A stretch of DNA of 64,000 nt from Henriciella algicola (GCF_003576245.1 NZ_QWGA01000003.1:1479265-1543264), one strand, 5' to 3'. Positions 1 through 8,913 are shown, counted from the first letter of the stretch. A program made the numbers and translations. The notes: a model not told the origin generated them from the sequence alone.

Positions 1-2
1 TG

Positions 3-584
3 ATGCGCCCCAAAATCCGCGAGGGCCTGCTCGCGCTCAATGAGCGGTATGGCGACAGGATCACCATGCGTGTGTCGATGGATCACCATTCGCAGCCACT
101 TCACGATGCTGAGCGCGGCACTGGAAGTTTCGAGATTGCCGGTGAAGGCCTGGCCTGGCTCGCCGAGAATGGCTTTTCAGTCGCCATCGCCGGGCGGCAG
201 GACCTTGCCGAGAGCGAGGATGAAGCTCGCCTTGGCTATGGGGCGCTGATCGAACGGCTTGGCCTTCGCATCGACCCGGCTGACACCAAGGCGCTCGTCC
301 TGTTTCCTGAAATGATTGAGGGCGACAGCCCGCCAGAAATTACCACGGCCTGCTGGGGCATTCTCGATGTCGATCCGGGCGACATGATGTGCGCCAGCCA
401 GCGTATGGTCATCCGGCGCAAAGGTGCAGGCCGCGCCACTGTGACGGCCTGCACCCTGCTTGCCTATTCGCCGGAGTTTGAACTTGGCGACACGCTGGCC
501 GCCGCGACTGAAGACCCGGTTCAGCTCAACCACCCCTGGTGCGCGACCTTCTGCGTGCTGGGCGGAGCAAGTTGTTCGGCTTGA
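3..584 (+). CDS. Radical SAM-type protein, C-terminal part (5' truncated by window edge)
   Basis: The visible 193 residues look like the second half of a radical SAM enzyme barrel: a VSMDHH strand followed by a D-x-x-RG-x-GSF segment is the usual pattern of a radical SAM protein binding its substrate region. The first ATG in frame is at the very edge, so the true start and the CxxxCxxC cluster lie upstream, outside the window. The C-terminus carries several cysteines (ACWGI, MMCAS, TACTL, HPWCATFC, ASCSA) that could ligate an auxiliary iron-sulfur cluster, as in SPASM-type proteins. The substrate cannot be told. The family assignment rests on pattern recognition of the partial sequence only. 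Confidence 0.55.
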   Translation: MRPKIREGLLALNERYGDRITMRVSMDHHSQPLHDAERGTGSFEIAGEGLAWLAENGFSVAIAGRQDLAESEDEARLGYGALIERLGLRIDPADTKALVLFPEMIEGDSPPEITTACWGILDVDPGDMMCASQRMVIRRKGAGRATVTACTLLAYSPEFELGDTLAAATEDPVQLNHPWCATFCVLGGASCSA

Positions 585-682
585 GAGCCCGTCGGGGCGA
601 GCGAGCCCGGCCTGTGGTTCGAGCCCAGCCGCCGCTAGGGCATGCTTCGTTCACCTACCGGCCTTATGAGACGAATGAGAAA

Positions 683-716
683 GCCCGCATGGTGAGCGAA
701 GTCGAACCACGCGGGC
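683..716. repeat. Palindromic intergenic repeat (REP-like)
   Basis: GCCCGC at 683-688 and TGGT at 690-693 pair with ACCA at 706-709 and GCGGGC at 711-716, with one mismatch between the two blocks and a GAGCGAAGTCGA loop. The core TGGTGAGCGAAGTCGAACCA is a form I recall as a dispersed intergenic palindrome in alphaproteobacterial genomes. It lies between two convergent genes and could also stop transcription from either side. Confidence 0.6.
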
Positions 717-742
717 GATATCTTGGCCGTTGCAGAAAGTGC

Positions 743-961
743 CTATTCAGCAGCCTTTGACACCGGTGCGGCCGGGTCCTGAAAAACCTCCTCAATCGAC
801 TTGCCGAACAGGCGGGCAATGGCAAAGGCCAGCGGCAGGGACGGGTCATACTTGCCTGTCTCGATGGCGTTTACCGACTGGCGGGAAACGTCGAGCTGTT
901 CGGCCAGTGCGGCCTGGCTCCAGCCCTGCTCGGCGCGAAGGGTGCGGATGATGTTCTCCAT
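743..961 (-). CDS. XRE/Cro-family helix-turn-helix regulator
   Basis: This 72-residue protein is almost entirely one HTH_3 domain: R-x-x-x-GWSQAALAEQLDVSRQSVNAIETGKYDPSL is the typical helix 2-turn-helix 3 region of small Cro-like repressors, spanning about residues 8-43 (shown here in parts). The gene lies directly downstream of the small membrane protein at 973-1383 with an 11-nt gap, so the two are probably one transcript. Small XRE regulators paired with a short multi-pass membrane protein are a recurring arrangement in proteobacteria. It probably regulates its own operon through the palindrome at 1423-1440; this is inference. Confidence 0.9.
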   Translation of the reverse strand: MENIIRTLRAEQGWSQAALAEQLDVSRQSVNAIETGKYDPSLPLAFAIARLFGKSIEEVFQDPAAPVSKAAE

Positions 962-972
962 CTACCGCCCCT

Positions 973-1383
973 TCAGACCGTCTTGCCGAAGAGATTGTCC
1001 GCACAGTAGTTGAGCCCATAGACCAGTAGAAAGAACGGGCCGAACCAGAAAACGTTGACGCCGGGAACCACGTCCCAAAGCTGGAAGCTACCGACGACCC
1101 AGATTGCGCTGAGCGTGATGCACGCGCTGCGGGCGAAAGCCTTCAGCTGGCGCAGACGCGTATACTCGTCCGTCTCCTCTGAGTGACGCAACATCAGCCA
1201 CATCATGAAAACGAGCGGCGCGGCCGTCAGCACTGAAAAGGTAGCTGTCAGCCAGACCGGTGAGGTGTCCTTGTTCACGATGACGGCGCCGCCAAGACAG
1301 ATGGCGACATAAGCGGCAACAGCTGGCCAGTAGAGCCGCTGATAACGTTTTTTTGCGGCGTTGAAGCCGAGCTGGTGAGCCAT
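973..1383 (-). CDS. Small multi-pass membrane protein
   Basis: The 136-residue product shows about four hydrophobic segments (approximately residues 19-37, 44-63, 87-104 and 109-127), with a charged loop around HSEETDEYTRLRQLK between the second and third. I recognise no catalytic motif. It is the first gene of a two-gene operon with the XRE regulator and has a good GGAAGGAG ribosome site just before the ATG. The substrate or partner is unknown; membrane location is the only safe statement. Confidence 0.8.
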   Translation of the reverse strand: MAHQLGFNAAKKRYQRLYWPAVAAYVAICLGGAVIVNKDTSPVWLTATFSVLTAAPLVFMMWLMLRHSEETDEYTRLRQLKAFARSACITLSAIWVVGSFQLWDVVPGVNVFWFGPFFLLVYGLNYCADNLFGKTV

Positions 1384-1416
1384 GGTTTGCTCCTTCCGAA
1401 TTGTCGTGTTTCCTTG

Positions 1417-1467
1417 ACACTATGACAAGGAAACTTGTCAGTCAAGCGTCCTTGACAAAATTCGTGC
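1417..1467 (-). promoter_or_regulatory. Probable promoter of the XRE/membrane-protein operon
   Basis: Reading leftwards, TTGACT is followed by exactly 17 bases and then TAGTGT, which fits a sigma-70-type -35/-10 pair. The 17-base spacer is nearly filled by the perfect palindrome at 1423-1440, so a bound repressor would block RNA polymerase. Further CTTG/CAAG half-sites flank it (CCTTG at 1412-1416, CAAGG at 1426-1430, TTGACA on the top strand near 1452). Confidence 0.5.
1423..1440. promoter_or_regulatory. Operator-like perfect inverted repeat
   Basis: TGACAAG at 1423-1429 and CTTGTCA at 1434-1440 form a perfect 7-bp inverted repeat around GAAA. It sits between the -35 and -10 elements proposed for the leftward operon. 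Such a site is what a small dimeric Cro-like regulator binds, so the obvious candidate is the XRE protein at 743-961. Regulation of the rightward MFS gene from the same site is possible. Confidence 0.6.
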
Positions 1468-1505
1468 TTTCCCAATGGCGGCGCAGGGTATAGGACAGCC
1501 CACCC

Positions 1506-2813
1506 ATGGCGCTCGCTCCTTCTCTTCAGGTCTTCAGGCATCGCGCATACCTGCATTTCTGGCTGATGCGGGTGTCGATCGCGGCGGCGCGCCAGATGGA
1601 AGCGATAACCATTGGCTATCAGGTCTATGACCTCGCCCGCAGGCCCGCAGAGACAGGTGGTCTCGGCTGGAGCATTGAGGAATCGGCCTTCCTGCTGGGC
1701 CTCGTCGGCCTCGCGCAGTTCGTGCCCGTGCTCCTGCTCTCACTTGTCGGGGGACAGGCCGCAGACCGGCTCAACAGGAAGATGATCCTCATTGTGTCAA
1801 ACACGGTGCGGGTGCTGCTTTCGTTCGGCCTGCTGGCGTCGGTCTTCCTGCCCGCATCGAACGCCCTGCCGATCATATTTGGCGTTGCGATCATGCTGGG
1901 CTGCGTCAATGCGTTTACGCCCGCCGCTGCCAACTCACTTTTCCCGCGCCTTGTGCCGCGCAAGGAGCTGCCAAACGCGATCGCTTGGAATTCGCTCGGC
2001 TTCCAGACCGCTGTGATCGTTGGGCCTGCTGTCGGCGGGCTGATCTATGGCTTCTTTGGTGCAGCCACGGTGTACACAGTTGCCATCATCCTCGCCTCCT
2101 TCGCCATTCTCGCCATCGCGACGGCAAAGACCCCGCCGCATGAGAAAGTCCTGAATGTTCGCGGCTGGTCCATGGTGTTCGAGGGGCTTGGCTATATCCG
2201 CCGCAACAAGATCGTTCTTGGCGCGATCTCCCTGGATCTCGTCGTTGTCTTTTTCGGCGGCGCGAAGGCGTTGCTGCCAGTGTTCGCGCGCGACATCCTG
2301 CATGTCGGGCAGGAAGGCCTCGGCATCCTTGCAGCATCGCCCGCAATCGGCGCGGCCACAGTGGCCTTCATCCTCGCGACACGGCCCCTGAGCAGAAATA
2401 CTGGCCCATGGATGATGTGGGCCGTCGGCATCTACGGCGTCGCGACTCTGGTCTTTGGCCTCTCGCCTTACTTCTTCCTCTCCATGGCAGCGCTTATCGT
2501 GACGGGCGCCGCTGATGAGATTTCCGTCTATGTCCGCGCCTCGCTGATCCAGCTCGCGACACCGGATGAGATGAAGGGCCGTGTGTCTTCGGTCTCCTTC
2601 ATCTTCATCTCTGCCTCGAATGAGCTTGGAGAGTTTGAGAGCGGCGTCGCCGCAAGGCTGCTTGGCCCTGTCGGCGCTGTCGTGTTCGGCGGCTGCGCAG
2701 CGATTACCACTGCGCTTTTATGGACGCGGCTTTTCCCCGATCTCGCCCGCGCGGACCGGTTCGAGAATATCGAGGAACAGGCCGTCAGCGAAAAGCCACC
2801 AGCCAGCGCCTGA
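1506..2813 (+). CDS. MFS transporter (MFS_3 / EntS-like)
   Basis: This 435-residue protein has the hydrophobic pattern of a 12-helix major facilitator. The loop after the second or third helix contains GGQAADRLNRKMIL, the conserved GxxxDRxxRR-like motif A. A long N-terminal FRHRAYLHFWLMR segment and the EntS-like arrangement suggest the DHA3/MFS_3 group of exporters. Substrate is unknown. It is divergent from the XRE operon, with a 122-bp shared upstream region, and its stop lies 3 bp from the stop of the convergent amidohydrolase gene. Confidence 0.9.
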   Translation: MALAPSLQVFRHRAYLHFWLMRVSIAAARQMEAITIGYQVYDLARRPAETGGLGWSIEESAFLLGLVGLAQFVPVLLLSLVGGQAADRLNRKMILIVSNTVRVLLSFGLLASVFLPASNALPIIFGVAIMLGCVNAFTPAAANSLFPRLVPRKELPNAIAWNSLGFQTAVIVGPAVGGLIYGFFGAATVYTVAIILASFAILAIATAKTPPHEKVLNVRGWSMVFEGLGYIRRNKIVLGAISLDLVVVFFGGAKALLPVFARDILHVGQEGLGILAASPAIGAATVAFILATRPLSRNTGPWMMWAVGIYGVATLVFGLSPYFFLSMAALIVTGAADEISVYVRASLIQLATPDEMKGRVSSVSFIFISASNELGEFESGVAARLLGPVGAVVFGGCAAITTALLWTRLFPDLARADRFENIEEQAVSEKPPASA

Positions 2814-2816
2814 CGT

Positions 2817-4556
2817 CTATTCTGCGGCGACCTTTGCCTGCGCCGGGACGCTTTGCGCGCCGCGGACCAGCCGTCCGGGTTTTGCCCCTGTCGGGTCACC
2901 ATCGCGGTAGATCGTCTGGCCGGCCACGATGGTCGCGGTATAGCCGCTGGCCCGCTGCATGAGGCGGCGCCCATTTGCCGGCAGGTCCCGCAGGATGACC
3001 GGGCGGTGCAGGGTCAAATTGTCATAATCGATGACATTGAGGTCTGCGCGGTAGCCCGGCGCGATCAACCCGCGATCATGCAGGCCGATCCAGTGGGCGG
3101 TGTCCGCCGTCTGGCGCTTGACCGTCCACTCGAGAGAGAATTTCGGTCCGCGAGAGCGGTCACGCGTCCAGTGGGTCAGCATGCTGGTCGGGAAAGAGCC
3201 GTCGCAGATCATGCCGACATGCGCGCCGCCATCGGAAAGGCCTGGAATGGTCGCCTTACTGCTCAGCATTTCATAGGACGGGTCGAGCGAGCCGTTCGCA
3301 TAGTTGAGGAAGGGCAGGTAGAGCATGCCCCGCCCATCATCCTCGAGCAGGATATCGAGCGCGGCTTCCTCATTCGTGATGCCGCGCGCCTTGGCGATGG
3401 CTTCAACCGTGCGGTCGGCCTCAGGCTCATAATTTGGCACGGCGTCGAGCGTGAAGAGCTTGCCGAAATTGCGCAGCAGGCTTTTCACGAAAGGGTTGTT
3501 CGGGTCCGGCCTGGATGAGAGCAGCCGCGCGCGGAAGTCCGGATCGCGCAGGGCAGCGACTTTCTCCTGAAGCGTCTTGTCCTTGATCTCCTGATAGACC
3601 GGATGCGCGGTGAACGGGTTCATGGTGAGGTCGAGGCCAAGCAGGACGCCGACCGGGCGACCGCAGACCTGCGCCCGCATTGGCAGGCCGTCATCGACCG
3701 CCTCCTCAATGGCGCCGAGCAGGACACGCCAGCCTTCCGGTGCGACATCGGATTGTGCCAGCGAGACAGAAAGCGGGCGGCCCGTCCGCTCCACGATCCG
3801 GCGCAGCATGGCCGCTTCCTTTTTGGGATCGTCAAAGTCCGACACGAATTGGAGCACGCCTTTCCCAGCTTCCTTCAGCGCCATGCCGATACCGGTCAGC
3901 TCTTCTTCGCTGGCGGTCAGCGTCGGGGTCGGCTGGCCGTCAGAGGTGCGGTGGTTCAGCGTGCGAGAGGTGGAAAAGCCGAGCGCGCCTGCCTCAACAG
4001 CTTCGCGGGCGAGCTTTGCCATGGCGGCGATGTCGTCGGCTGTCGCTTCCTCGCGATTGGCCCCGCGCTCGCCCATCACGAAGACGCGAAGCGCGGCGTG
4101 GGGCAATTGCGCCCCGAAGTCGATGTCGTAAGACTTGTCCGACAGGCTTTCGAGATATTGCGGGAAGCTCTCCCAGTCCCAGGGAAGGCCGGTCGAGAGG
4201 ACGGGGAACGGAATATCCTCAACGCCTTCCATGAGGCGGATGAGCCGGTCGTGATCCTGTTCGCGGCAAGGGGCGAAGCCGACGCCGCAATTGCCCATGA
4301 TGGCGGTGGTCACGCCATGGATAGAGGATGGCGTCAGCGTGTCGCCCCAGGTGACCTGCCCGTCATAATGGGTGTGCACATCAACAAAGCCCGGGGTGAC
4401 GATTTCGCCCTTCGCGTCGATCTCTTCGCGGCCCTTGGCGGGGACGTTTCCGACGCTGGTGATGCGGCCAGCATCGATAGCGATGTCGGCTTCCCGGCCG
4501 GGCGCTCCTGTTCCGTCGACGACGAAACCATTGCGAATGACGAGATCATGGGTCAT
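2817..4556 (-). CDS. N-acyl-D-amino-acid deacylase family amidohydrolase
   Basis: The protein starts with the small beta domain typical of the amidohydrolase superfamily (LVIRNGFVVDGTG) and then has the metal-binding HxH motif in PGFVDVHTHYDGQ at residues 61-63. Length 579 residues and the MGNCGVGFAP segment match D-aminoacylase-type enzymes. Near the C-terminus, DGGAHVGMICD and HRGLIAPGYRADLNVID-like stretches complete the fold. It probably hydrolyses an N-acyl-D-amino acid or a related amide in the cytoplasm; many homologues are annotated without a proven substrate. It is a single leftward gene. Confidence 0.85.
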   Translation of the reverse strand: MTHDLVIRNGFVVDGTGAPGREADIAIDAGRITSVGNVPAKGREEIDAKGEIVTPGFVDVHTHYDGQVTWGDTLTPSSIHGVTTAIMGNCGVGFAPCREQDHDRLIRLMEGVEDIPFPVLSTGLPWDWESFPQYLESLSDKSYDIDFGAQLPHAALRVFVMGERGANREEATADDIAAMAKLAREAVEAGALGFSTSRTLNHRTSDGQPTPTLTASEEELTGIGMALKEAGKGVLQFVSDFDDPKKEAAMLRRIVERTGRPLSVSLAQSDVAPEGWRVLLGAIEEAVDDGLPMRAQVCGRPVGVLLGLDLTMNPFTAHPVYQEIKDKTLQEKVAALRDPDFRARLLSSRPDPNNPFVKSLLRNFGKLFTLDAVPNYEPEADRTVEAIAKARGITNEEAALDILLEDDGRGMLYLPFLNYANGSLDPSYEMLSSKATIPGLSDGGAHVGMICDGSFPTSMLTHWTRDRSRGPKFSLEWTVKRQTADTAHWIGLHDRGLIAPGYRADLNVIDYDNLTLHRPVILRDLPANGRRLMQRASGYTATIVAGQTIYRDGDPTGAKPGRLVRGAQSVPAQAKVAAE

Positions 4557-4660
4557 GGGCGTTCCTCCGTTCGGCCTGCTCTGATGGCAGGCCTGTCTGG
4601 CTAGAGAGAAACGCCCCTGACGCTTGGGAAGTCAATCGGAACCGCAGTCCCGAAAACCGC

Positions 4661-5167
4661 CTAGGCGGCCGGGCAGGTGCCCGTGTCTTCCATGCTGTTA
4701 TCGATGCGGTCGATCACGTCGCCAATCATTCGGACGCCAGCCATGGTGCCCTGCGCAGTTTCGCCTTCGGCGTCGGTCATGGCGGCGCTCATCATGCGGC
4801 TGACGACGTCTTCGGCGCCTTCACCGCTGGCTTCCATGCCGTCGGTCACTTCTTCGAGCGTGATGAGCATCTGCGCACGCTCTTCTTCCGGGCTGTTGTC
4901 GATGACGTCCACGAAACACTCGCAGAAGCCTTCCGTGTCGGTGCCCATGTCGACGAAGCTTTCCTGCGCTTCCGGGTCGCTTGCGAGGATCAGGCAGTCG
5001 GCTTCAAGCGCGGCCACGTCATCGACTTCTGGCGCCTGAGCTTCCTCGGCGGCCTCGATCACAGTTTCGTCTGCGGTTTCAGCGCTTTCGGCCGGGTCGG
5101 TTTCGCCGCCGCCGCAAGCTGCAAGCGCCAGACCGGCAACGGCCGCGCTAAGGATTTGGAATTTCAT
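4661..5167 (-). CDS. Hypothetical lipoprotein, acidic
   Basis: A lipoprotein signal peptide is clear: MKFQILSAAVAGLALAACGG, with LAAC as the lipobox and Cys18 as the acylation site. The mature part is highly acidic (many Glu and Asp) and alpha-helical in appearance, with two cysteine pairs (DCLIL, CECF, and a C-terminal TCP). I recognise no family. It is likely anchored to a membrane and exposed to the periplasm. It stands alone, downstream of the dCTP deaminase gene on the same strand. Confidence 0.75.
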   Translation of the reverse strand: MKFQILSAAVAGLALAACGGGETDPAESAETADETVIEAAEEAQAPEVDDVAALEADCLILASDPEAQESFVDMGTDTEGFCECFVDVIDNSPEEERAQMLITLEEVTDGMEASGEGAEDVVSRMMSAAMTDAEGETAQGTMAGVRMIGDVIDRIDNSMEDTGTCPAA

Positions 5168-5243
5168 GGCTTAAGCCCCCAAAGTTGCAAGGATGCGGCA
5201 ATCCAAAAGGCTGCCGGATACATTGTCCAGCGATTTCAGGCTC

Positions 5244-6260
5244 TCAGGCGAAATGCTTGGACAGTTTGAGCCGCTGGCCCTGATAATTGCTAGACTTGCC
5301 GCCATAGAGCGCGGCCGGGTCGCCTGCCATGTCCTCATAGACGAGCTTTGCAACCGGCTGGCCGTGCTCAAGGATGAAGGGCACATCGCGTGAGCGGACC
5401 TCCAGAACGGCGCGCGAGCCGCCTGCATTCGTCCCAAAGCCCGGATCGAAAAAGCCAGCATAGTGCGCACGAAACTCACCCAGCTCCGGCGCGACAGGGG
5501 CCATCTCGGCGGCCTGGCCAGGGGCGACGCTGACGCTTTCACGTGAGGCGAGGATGTAGAAATCCTCCGGGTTCAGCACGACCCGGCCCTTATGCGGGAA
5601 AAGCGGCTCCCAGTAGTCGGCAACCTCATGGCCGCCAATGGCGCGAAGGTCGATCAGCCCTGCATGATGCTTGGCGCGCCAGCCAACTGGCTTGCCATCT
5701 GCCGCTTCCATATCGATGGAGACGATCAGGTCGCTGACATTCTGCGGCTTGCCGCGGCGAAGGCGCAACTGGGCGAGCCTGTCACCGGGCCGCGCGAGGA
5801 TTGAATAGGTGCGCGGGCTGATTTCCAGCCAGAGCGGGCCGTCATAGCCTTCCTGGATGTCGTCGAATGCGTTCGCGCGGTCGGTGACGAGCCGGGTAAA
5901 AACATCGATCCGCCCGGTGGAGCTTTTCGGGTTCGCGCGTCCTGAAATGCCTTCCGGCAGGCGGACCGTTTCCATCAGCGGGACGAGATAGACGCAGCCT
6001 GTTTCCAACACGGCGCCCGCATCGGTCAGCGGGATTTCATGCAGCGCAAGGCCCGGCTCTTCCAACACATCAGCTACCCGGCGACGGTCCCCCGGCAGGA
6101 AGCTGGCGCGGATGCGATAGGCGACGGTGCCGAGACGAAGATCGAGGCTGGCAGGCTGGATCTGATCGGCGTCCAACGGCCGGTCAGCGCTGATCGAGCC
6201 TTTCTCGAACAGCTCTTTTAATTCCCCGTCGGGCAGGACGCCCTGTCTTGGCTCAACCAT
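5244..6260 (-). CDS. dcd: 2'-deoxycytidine 5'-triphosphate deaminase (two-domain form)
   Basis: The product (338 aa from the ATG at 6260) deaminates dCTP to dUTP for thymidylate synthesis. The first half has IQPASLDLRLG, a typical dCTP deaminase/dUTPase-fold segment, then GRANPKSSTGRIDVFTRL, the conserved catalytic region. The second half repeats the fold (FILEHGQPVAKLVYE, FFDPGFGTNAGGSRA), as in the longer alphaproteobacterial family. The reading frame is open upstream to 8447, but that extension is antisense to metZ, apaG and the DMT transporter and is not protein-like. MVEPRQGVLPD with the divergent 42-bp gap to metZ is the sensible start. Confidence 0.88.
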   Translation of the reverse strand: MVEPRQGVLPDGELKELFEKGSISADRPLDADQIQPASLDLRLGTVAYRIRASFLPGDRRRVADVLEEPGLALHEIPLTDAGAVLETGCVYLVPLMETVRLPEGISGRANPKSSTGRIDVFTRLVTDRANAFDDIQEGYDGPLWLEISPRTYSILARPGDRLAQLRLRRGKPQNVSDLIVSIDMEAADGKPVGWRAKHHAGLIDLRAIGGHEVADYWEPLFPHKGRVVLNPEDFYILASRESVSVAPGQAAEMAPVAPELGEFRAHYAGFFDPGFGTNAGGSRAVLEVRSRDVPFILEHGQPVAKLVYEDMAGDPAALYGGKSSNYQGQRLKLSKHFA

Positions 6261-6323
6261 GCCTTGATCCTTTTCCGTCAAGAGGCTTAAGACGGACCGC
6301 TCATGTTTGGAAGGATGAAGTCC

Positions 6324-7520
6324 ATGGCGGCTGAAGATGGCAAGGACTGGAAACCAGCGACGAAACTCGTGCGCGGTGGCACAATGCGGTCCGAGTTCGG
6401 AGAGACCTCCGAAGCGATCTACCTGACCTCTGGCTATGCGTATGACAGCGCCGAGCAGGCGGCCCGCCGCATGTCCGGCGAAGAGGAAGGCTATGTCTAT
6501 TCGCGCTACGCCAACCCGACTGTCCGCATGCTGGAAAACCGGCTCGCCATGCTGGAAGGCGCAGAGGCAGCCCGCGTCACCGCGTCCGGCATGGGCGCCA
6601 TCTCGACAGCGCTGATCGCACCTGTTGGTCAGGGCGACCGCGTCGTCGCCGCAAGTGCGCTCTTTGGCTCCTGCCGTGTCATTTGTCAGACGATCCTGCC
6701 GCGTTATGGCGTGGAGACCGAATTCGTTCAGGGCTCTGATCTCGATGCCTGGAAGAAGGCACTGTCGCGCCCGGCCAATTATGTTCTCATCGAATCGCCG
6801 TCCAATCCGCTTCTCGAAGCCGTGGACATCGCCGCCGTGGCAGAGCTCGCCCACAAGGCGGGCGCCAAGCTGATCGTCGACAATGTGTTTGCCACGCCAA
6901 TCCTTCAGCGCCCGCTGGAGCTTGGCGCGGACATCTCGGTCTATTCGGCGACGAAGCATATGGACGGGCAGGGCCGCGTTCTGGCTGGCGCGATCCTCGG
7001 TCCTACGGACTGGATGGAGGAGTTCGTCGACCCATGGCTGCGCCATACAGGGCCTGCCGCTTCGCCTTTCAATGCATGGGTTGTCCTCAAAGGGCTGGAG
7101 ACACTCGACCTCCGCGTGCGTCAGGCGAGCAAGAACGCCGCGCGGCTCGCCGACGCCATTGCCGGGCATGAGAATGTTGCCGCCGTCCGCTATCCGGGCC
7201 GCAGCGATCATCCGCATTACGCCGTCCATGCCAAGCAGATGGAAGAGGGCGGCACGCTGATCGCCTTTTCGGTGAAGGGCGGACGCCCCGAAGCTTTCCG
7301 CGTGCTGAATGCGCTGAAGCTGGTCGATATCTCGAACAATCTTGGCGACACCAAATCGCTTGCCTGCCACCCGGCCTCGACCACGCACCGCGCCCTCAAT
7401 GAGGAAGAGCGCGCCTCGATGGGGCTTGATGAAAGCTGGATCCGCATCTCTGTCGGCCTTGAAGACGCCGGTGACCTCGAAGCCGATCTCCTCGCGGCGC
7501 TCTCGGCGATGAACGGCTAG
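6324..7520 (+). CDS. metZ: O-succinylhomoserine sulfhydrylase
   Basis: A PLP-dependent Cys/Met-metabolism enzyme of about 400 residues that makes homocysteine from O-succinylhomoserine and sulfide. The family signature is seen in GEEEGYVYSRYANPT, RVTASGMGAIS, and the lysine that binds PLP in SVYSATKHMDGQGR. C-terminal SLACHPASTTHR is also typical. Three in-frame ATGs (6303, 6315, 6324) are possible; GGAAGG at 6309-6314 sits 9 bases before 6324, so I chose that one. Distinguishing succinyl from acetyl or cystathionine gamma-synthase substrate rests on overall similarity to alphaproteobacterial MetZ. apaG follows 18 bp later. Confidence 0.9.
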   Translation: MAAEDGKDWKPATKLVRGGTMRSEFGETSEAIYLTSGYAYDSAEQAARRMSGEEEGYVYSRYANPTVRMLENRLAMLEGAEAARVTASGMGAISTALIAPVGQGDRVVAASALFGSCRVICQTILPRYGVETEFVQGSDLDAWKKALSRPANYVLIESPSNPLLEAVDIAAVAELAHKAGAKLIVDNVFATPILQRPLELGADISVYSATKHMDGQGRVLAGAILGPTDWMEEFVDPWLRHTGPAASPFNAWVVLKGLETLDLRVRQASKNAARLADAIAGHENVAAVRYPGRSDHPHYAVHAKQMEEGGTLIAFSVKGGRPEAFRVLNALKLVDISNNLGDTKSLACHPASTTHRALNEEERASMGLDESWIRISVGLEDAGDLEADLLAALSAMNG

Positions 7521-7538
7521 GCTGGGGGCCCAACGGAT

Positions 7539-7955
7539 ATGGCATCGTCTCGAAAGGCCCTCCGCTATGAAGCGGTGACGGACGGCATGAAGATCGCCGT
7601 CACGCCGAAATTCCTCGATGAGGAATCGCTGCCGGCAAAGGGCCGCTTTGTCTGGGCCTATACGATCGAGATGGAAAACAGCTCCGACACGACCTGGACG
7701 CTGACGCTTCGCCACTGGGACATCATCGACAGCTTCGGCAGGCGCCAGACGGTCGACGGCGAAGGTGTTGTTGGCCAGACGCCTCGTCTCGAGCCAGGCG
7801 ACAAGTTCCGCTATTCGTCCGGCGCGCCGCTGGCCGCCCCATCCGGCATGATGAGTGGCAGCTATACGTTCGTGTCGGATGACGGCGCAGAATTCGTCGC
7901 GCGCGTGCCTGCCTTCTCGCTCGACAGTCCTTACGACCAAAACCTTCCGAGCTAG
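7539..7955 (+). CDS. apaG: ApaG family protein
   Basis: This 138-residue protein is one ApaG domain, an immunoglobulin/fibronectin-like beta fold. Recognisable segments are the N-terminal IAVTPKFLDEES, FVWAYTIEMENSS, LRHWDIIDSFG, VVGQTPRLEPGDKFRYSSGAPLA and the GxMSGSYTF strand. ApaG has been linked to Co2+/Mg2+ resistance and is found in F-box proteins of eukaryotes; its molecular role is not settled. It is probably co-transcribed with metZ. Confidence 0.95.
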   Translation: MASSRKALRYEAVTDGMKIAVTPKFLDEESLPAKGRFVWAYTIEMENSSDTTWTLTLRHWDIIDSFGRRQTVDGEGVVGQTPRLEPGDKFRYSSGAPLAAPSGMMSGSYTFVSDDGAEFVARVPAFSLDSPYDQNLPS

Positions 7956-8013
7956 GCCTTTCCCCGCCGAAAACCGGTGACGCGGGCGCAGAAACACTGC
8001 TAGAGCGCCAGTC

Positions 8014-8913
8014 ATGGGTTTCCGCGATTTCCTGCTTCTCTTCGCCGTCTGCTTTGTCTGGGGGCTGAACCTCGTGGTGACCCGTTGGGTTGTCGCAGAC
8101 GCCGCCGTGCCGCCTGTCTTCTTTGCGGCCGTCCGCTTCGCGGGTATCGCGCTAGTTCTCATTCCCTTCCTGTTCCCGGCGCCAAAACAGATGCTGACCC
8201 TGTTCGGCATTTCCATGTGTATGGGCGCGGTGCATTTCGCGCTGCTCTTCATGGGCCTTGCCAATGCAGAAGCGAGCGCAGTGTCCGTCACGGGGCAGCT
8301 TGGCGTTCCGTTCGCAACGCTGATGAGCATGGCGTTCCTTGGTGAGAAGGTCGGCTGGCGGCGTGGCCTCGGCATCATGCTGGCCTTTGCGGGGGTGACC
8401 CTGATCGCTTTCGATCCAGACAGTTTCTCGGTCAGCTTTGGCCTCATCTATGTGATTGTTTCGGCCTTCATCGGCGCCTCTGGCGGCATCATGATGAAGA
8501 AGATGGCGCCGATCAGCGCGCTGCAGCTTCAGGCATGGCTGGGCCTGTTCAGCTTTGGCCCGCTTTTGATTTTCTCTTTCCTGACAGAAGGCGGACAGGT
8601 TGAGGCATTTGTCGGCGGCGGCTGGCTGGTCTGCACCGCGACCGTGTTCGCTGTGCTGGGCGTCAGCGTTTTTGGTCATGGCGCTTACTACTACCTCATC
8701 AAGAAGTACGATATCTCGCTCCTCTCGCCGCTGACGCTTATGACGCCGATCTGGGGCGTGGTTCTTGCGGTCAGCCTGCTTGGCGAACCGCTGACATCGC
8801 GCCTCGTGGTCGGTGCGGCGATTTCCCTGAGCGGGGTATTTGTCATTGCCCTGCGCCGGAACAAATCCCTTCCAGAAGCAGCCATTCCTGAAAAAGCCCG
8901 TGTGGTGAAATGA
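8014..8913 (+). CDS. EamA/DMT-superfamily transporter
   Basis: About 299 residues with ten hydrophobic segments arranged as two EamA repeats. The first repeat ends in GVTLIAF near residue 132 and the second contains the typical LSPLTLMTPIWGVVLAV segment followed by GAAISLSGV. Members export amino acids, metabolites or drugs; nothing in the sequence names the substrate. The stop overlaps the start of the amidase gene by 4 bp (ATGA), so they are likely translated together. Confidence 0.9.
   Translation: MGFRDFLLLFAVCFVWGLNLVVTRWVVADAAVPPVFFAAVRFAGIALVLIPFLFPAPKQMLTLFGISMCMGAVHFALLFMGLANAEASAVSVTGQLGVPFATLMSMAFLGEKVGWRRGLGIMLAFAGVTLIAFDPDSFSVSFGLIYVIVSAFIGASGGIMMKKMAPISALQLQAWLGLFSFGPLLIFSFLTEGGQVEAFVGGGWLVCTATVFAVLGVSVFGHGAYYYLIKKYDISLLSPLTLMTPIWGVVLAVSLLGEPLTSRLVVGAAISLSGVFVIALRRNKSLPEAAIPEKARVVK

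Noticed and set aside
3603..4604. 333-codon plus-strand frame
   Set aside because: Antisense to the amidohydrolase; no protein-like composition.
6261..8447. N-terminal extension of the dCTP deaminase frame to 1067 codons
   Set aside because: The extension is antisense to metZ, apaG and the DMT gene and is unlike any dCTP deaminase.
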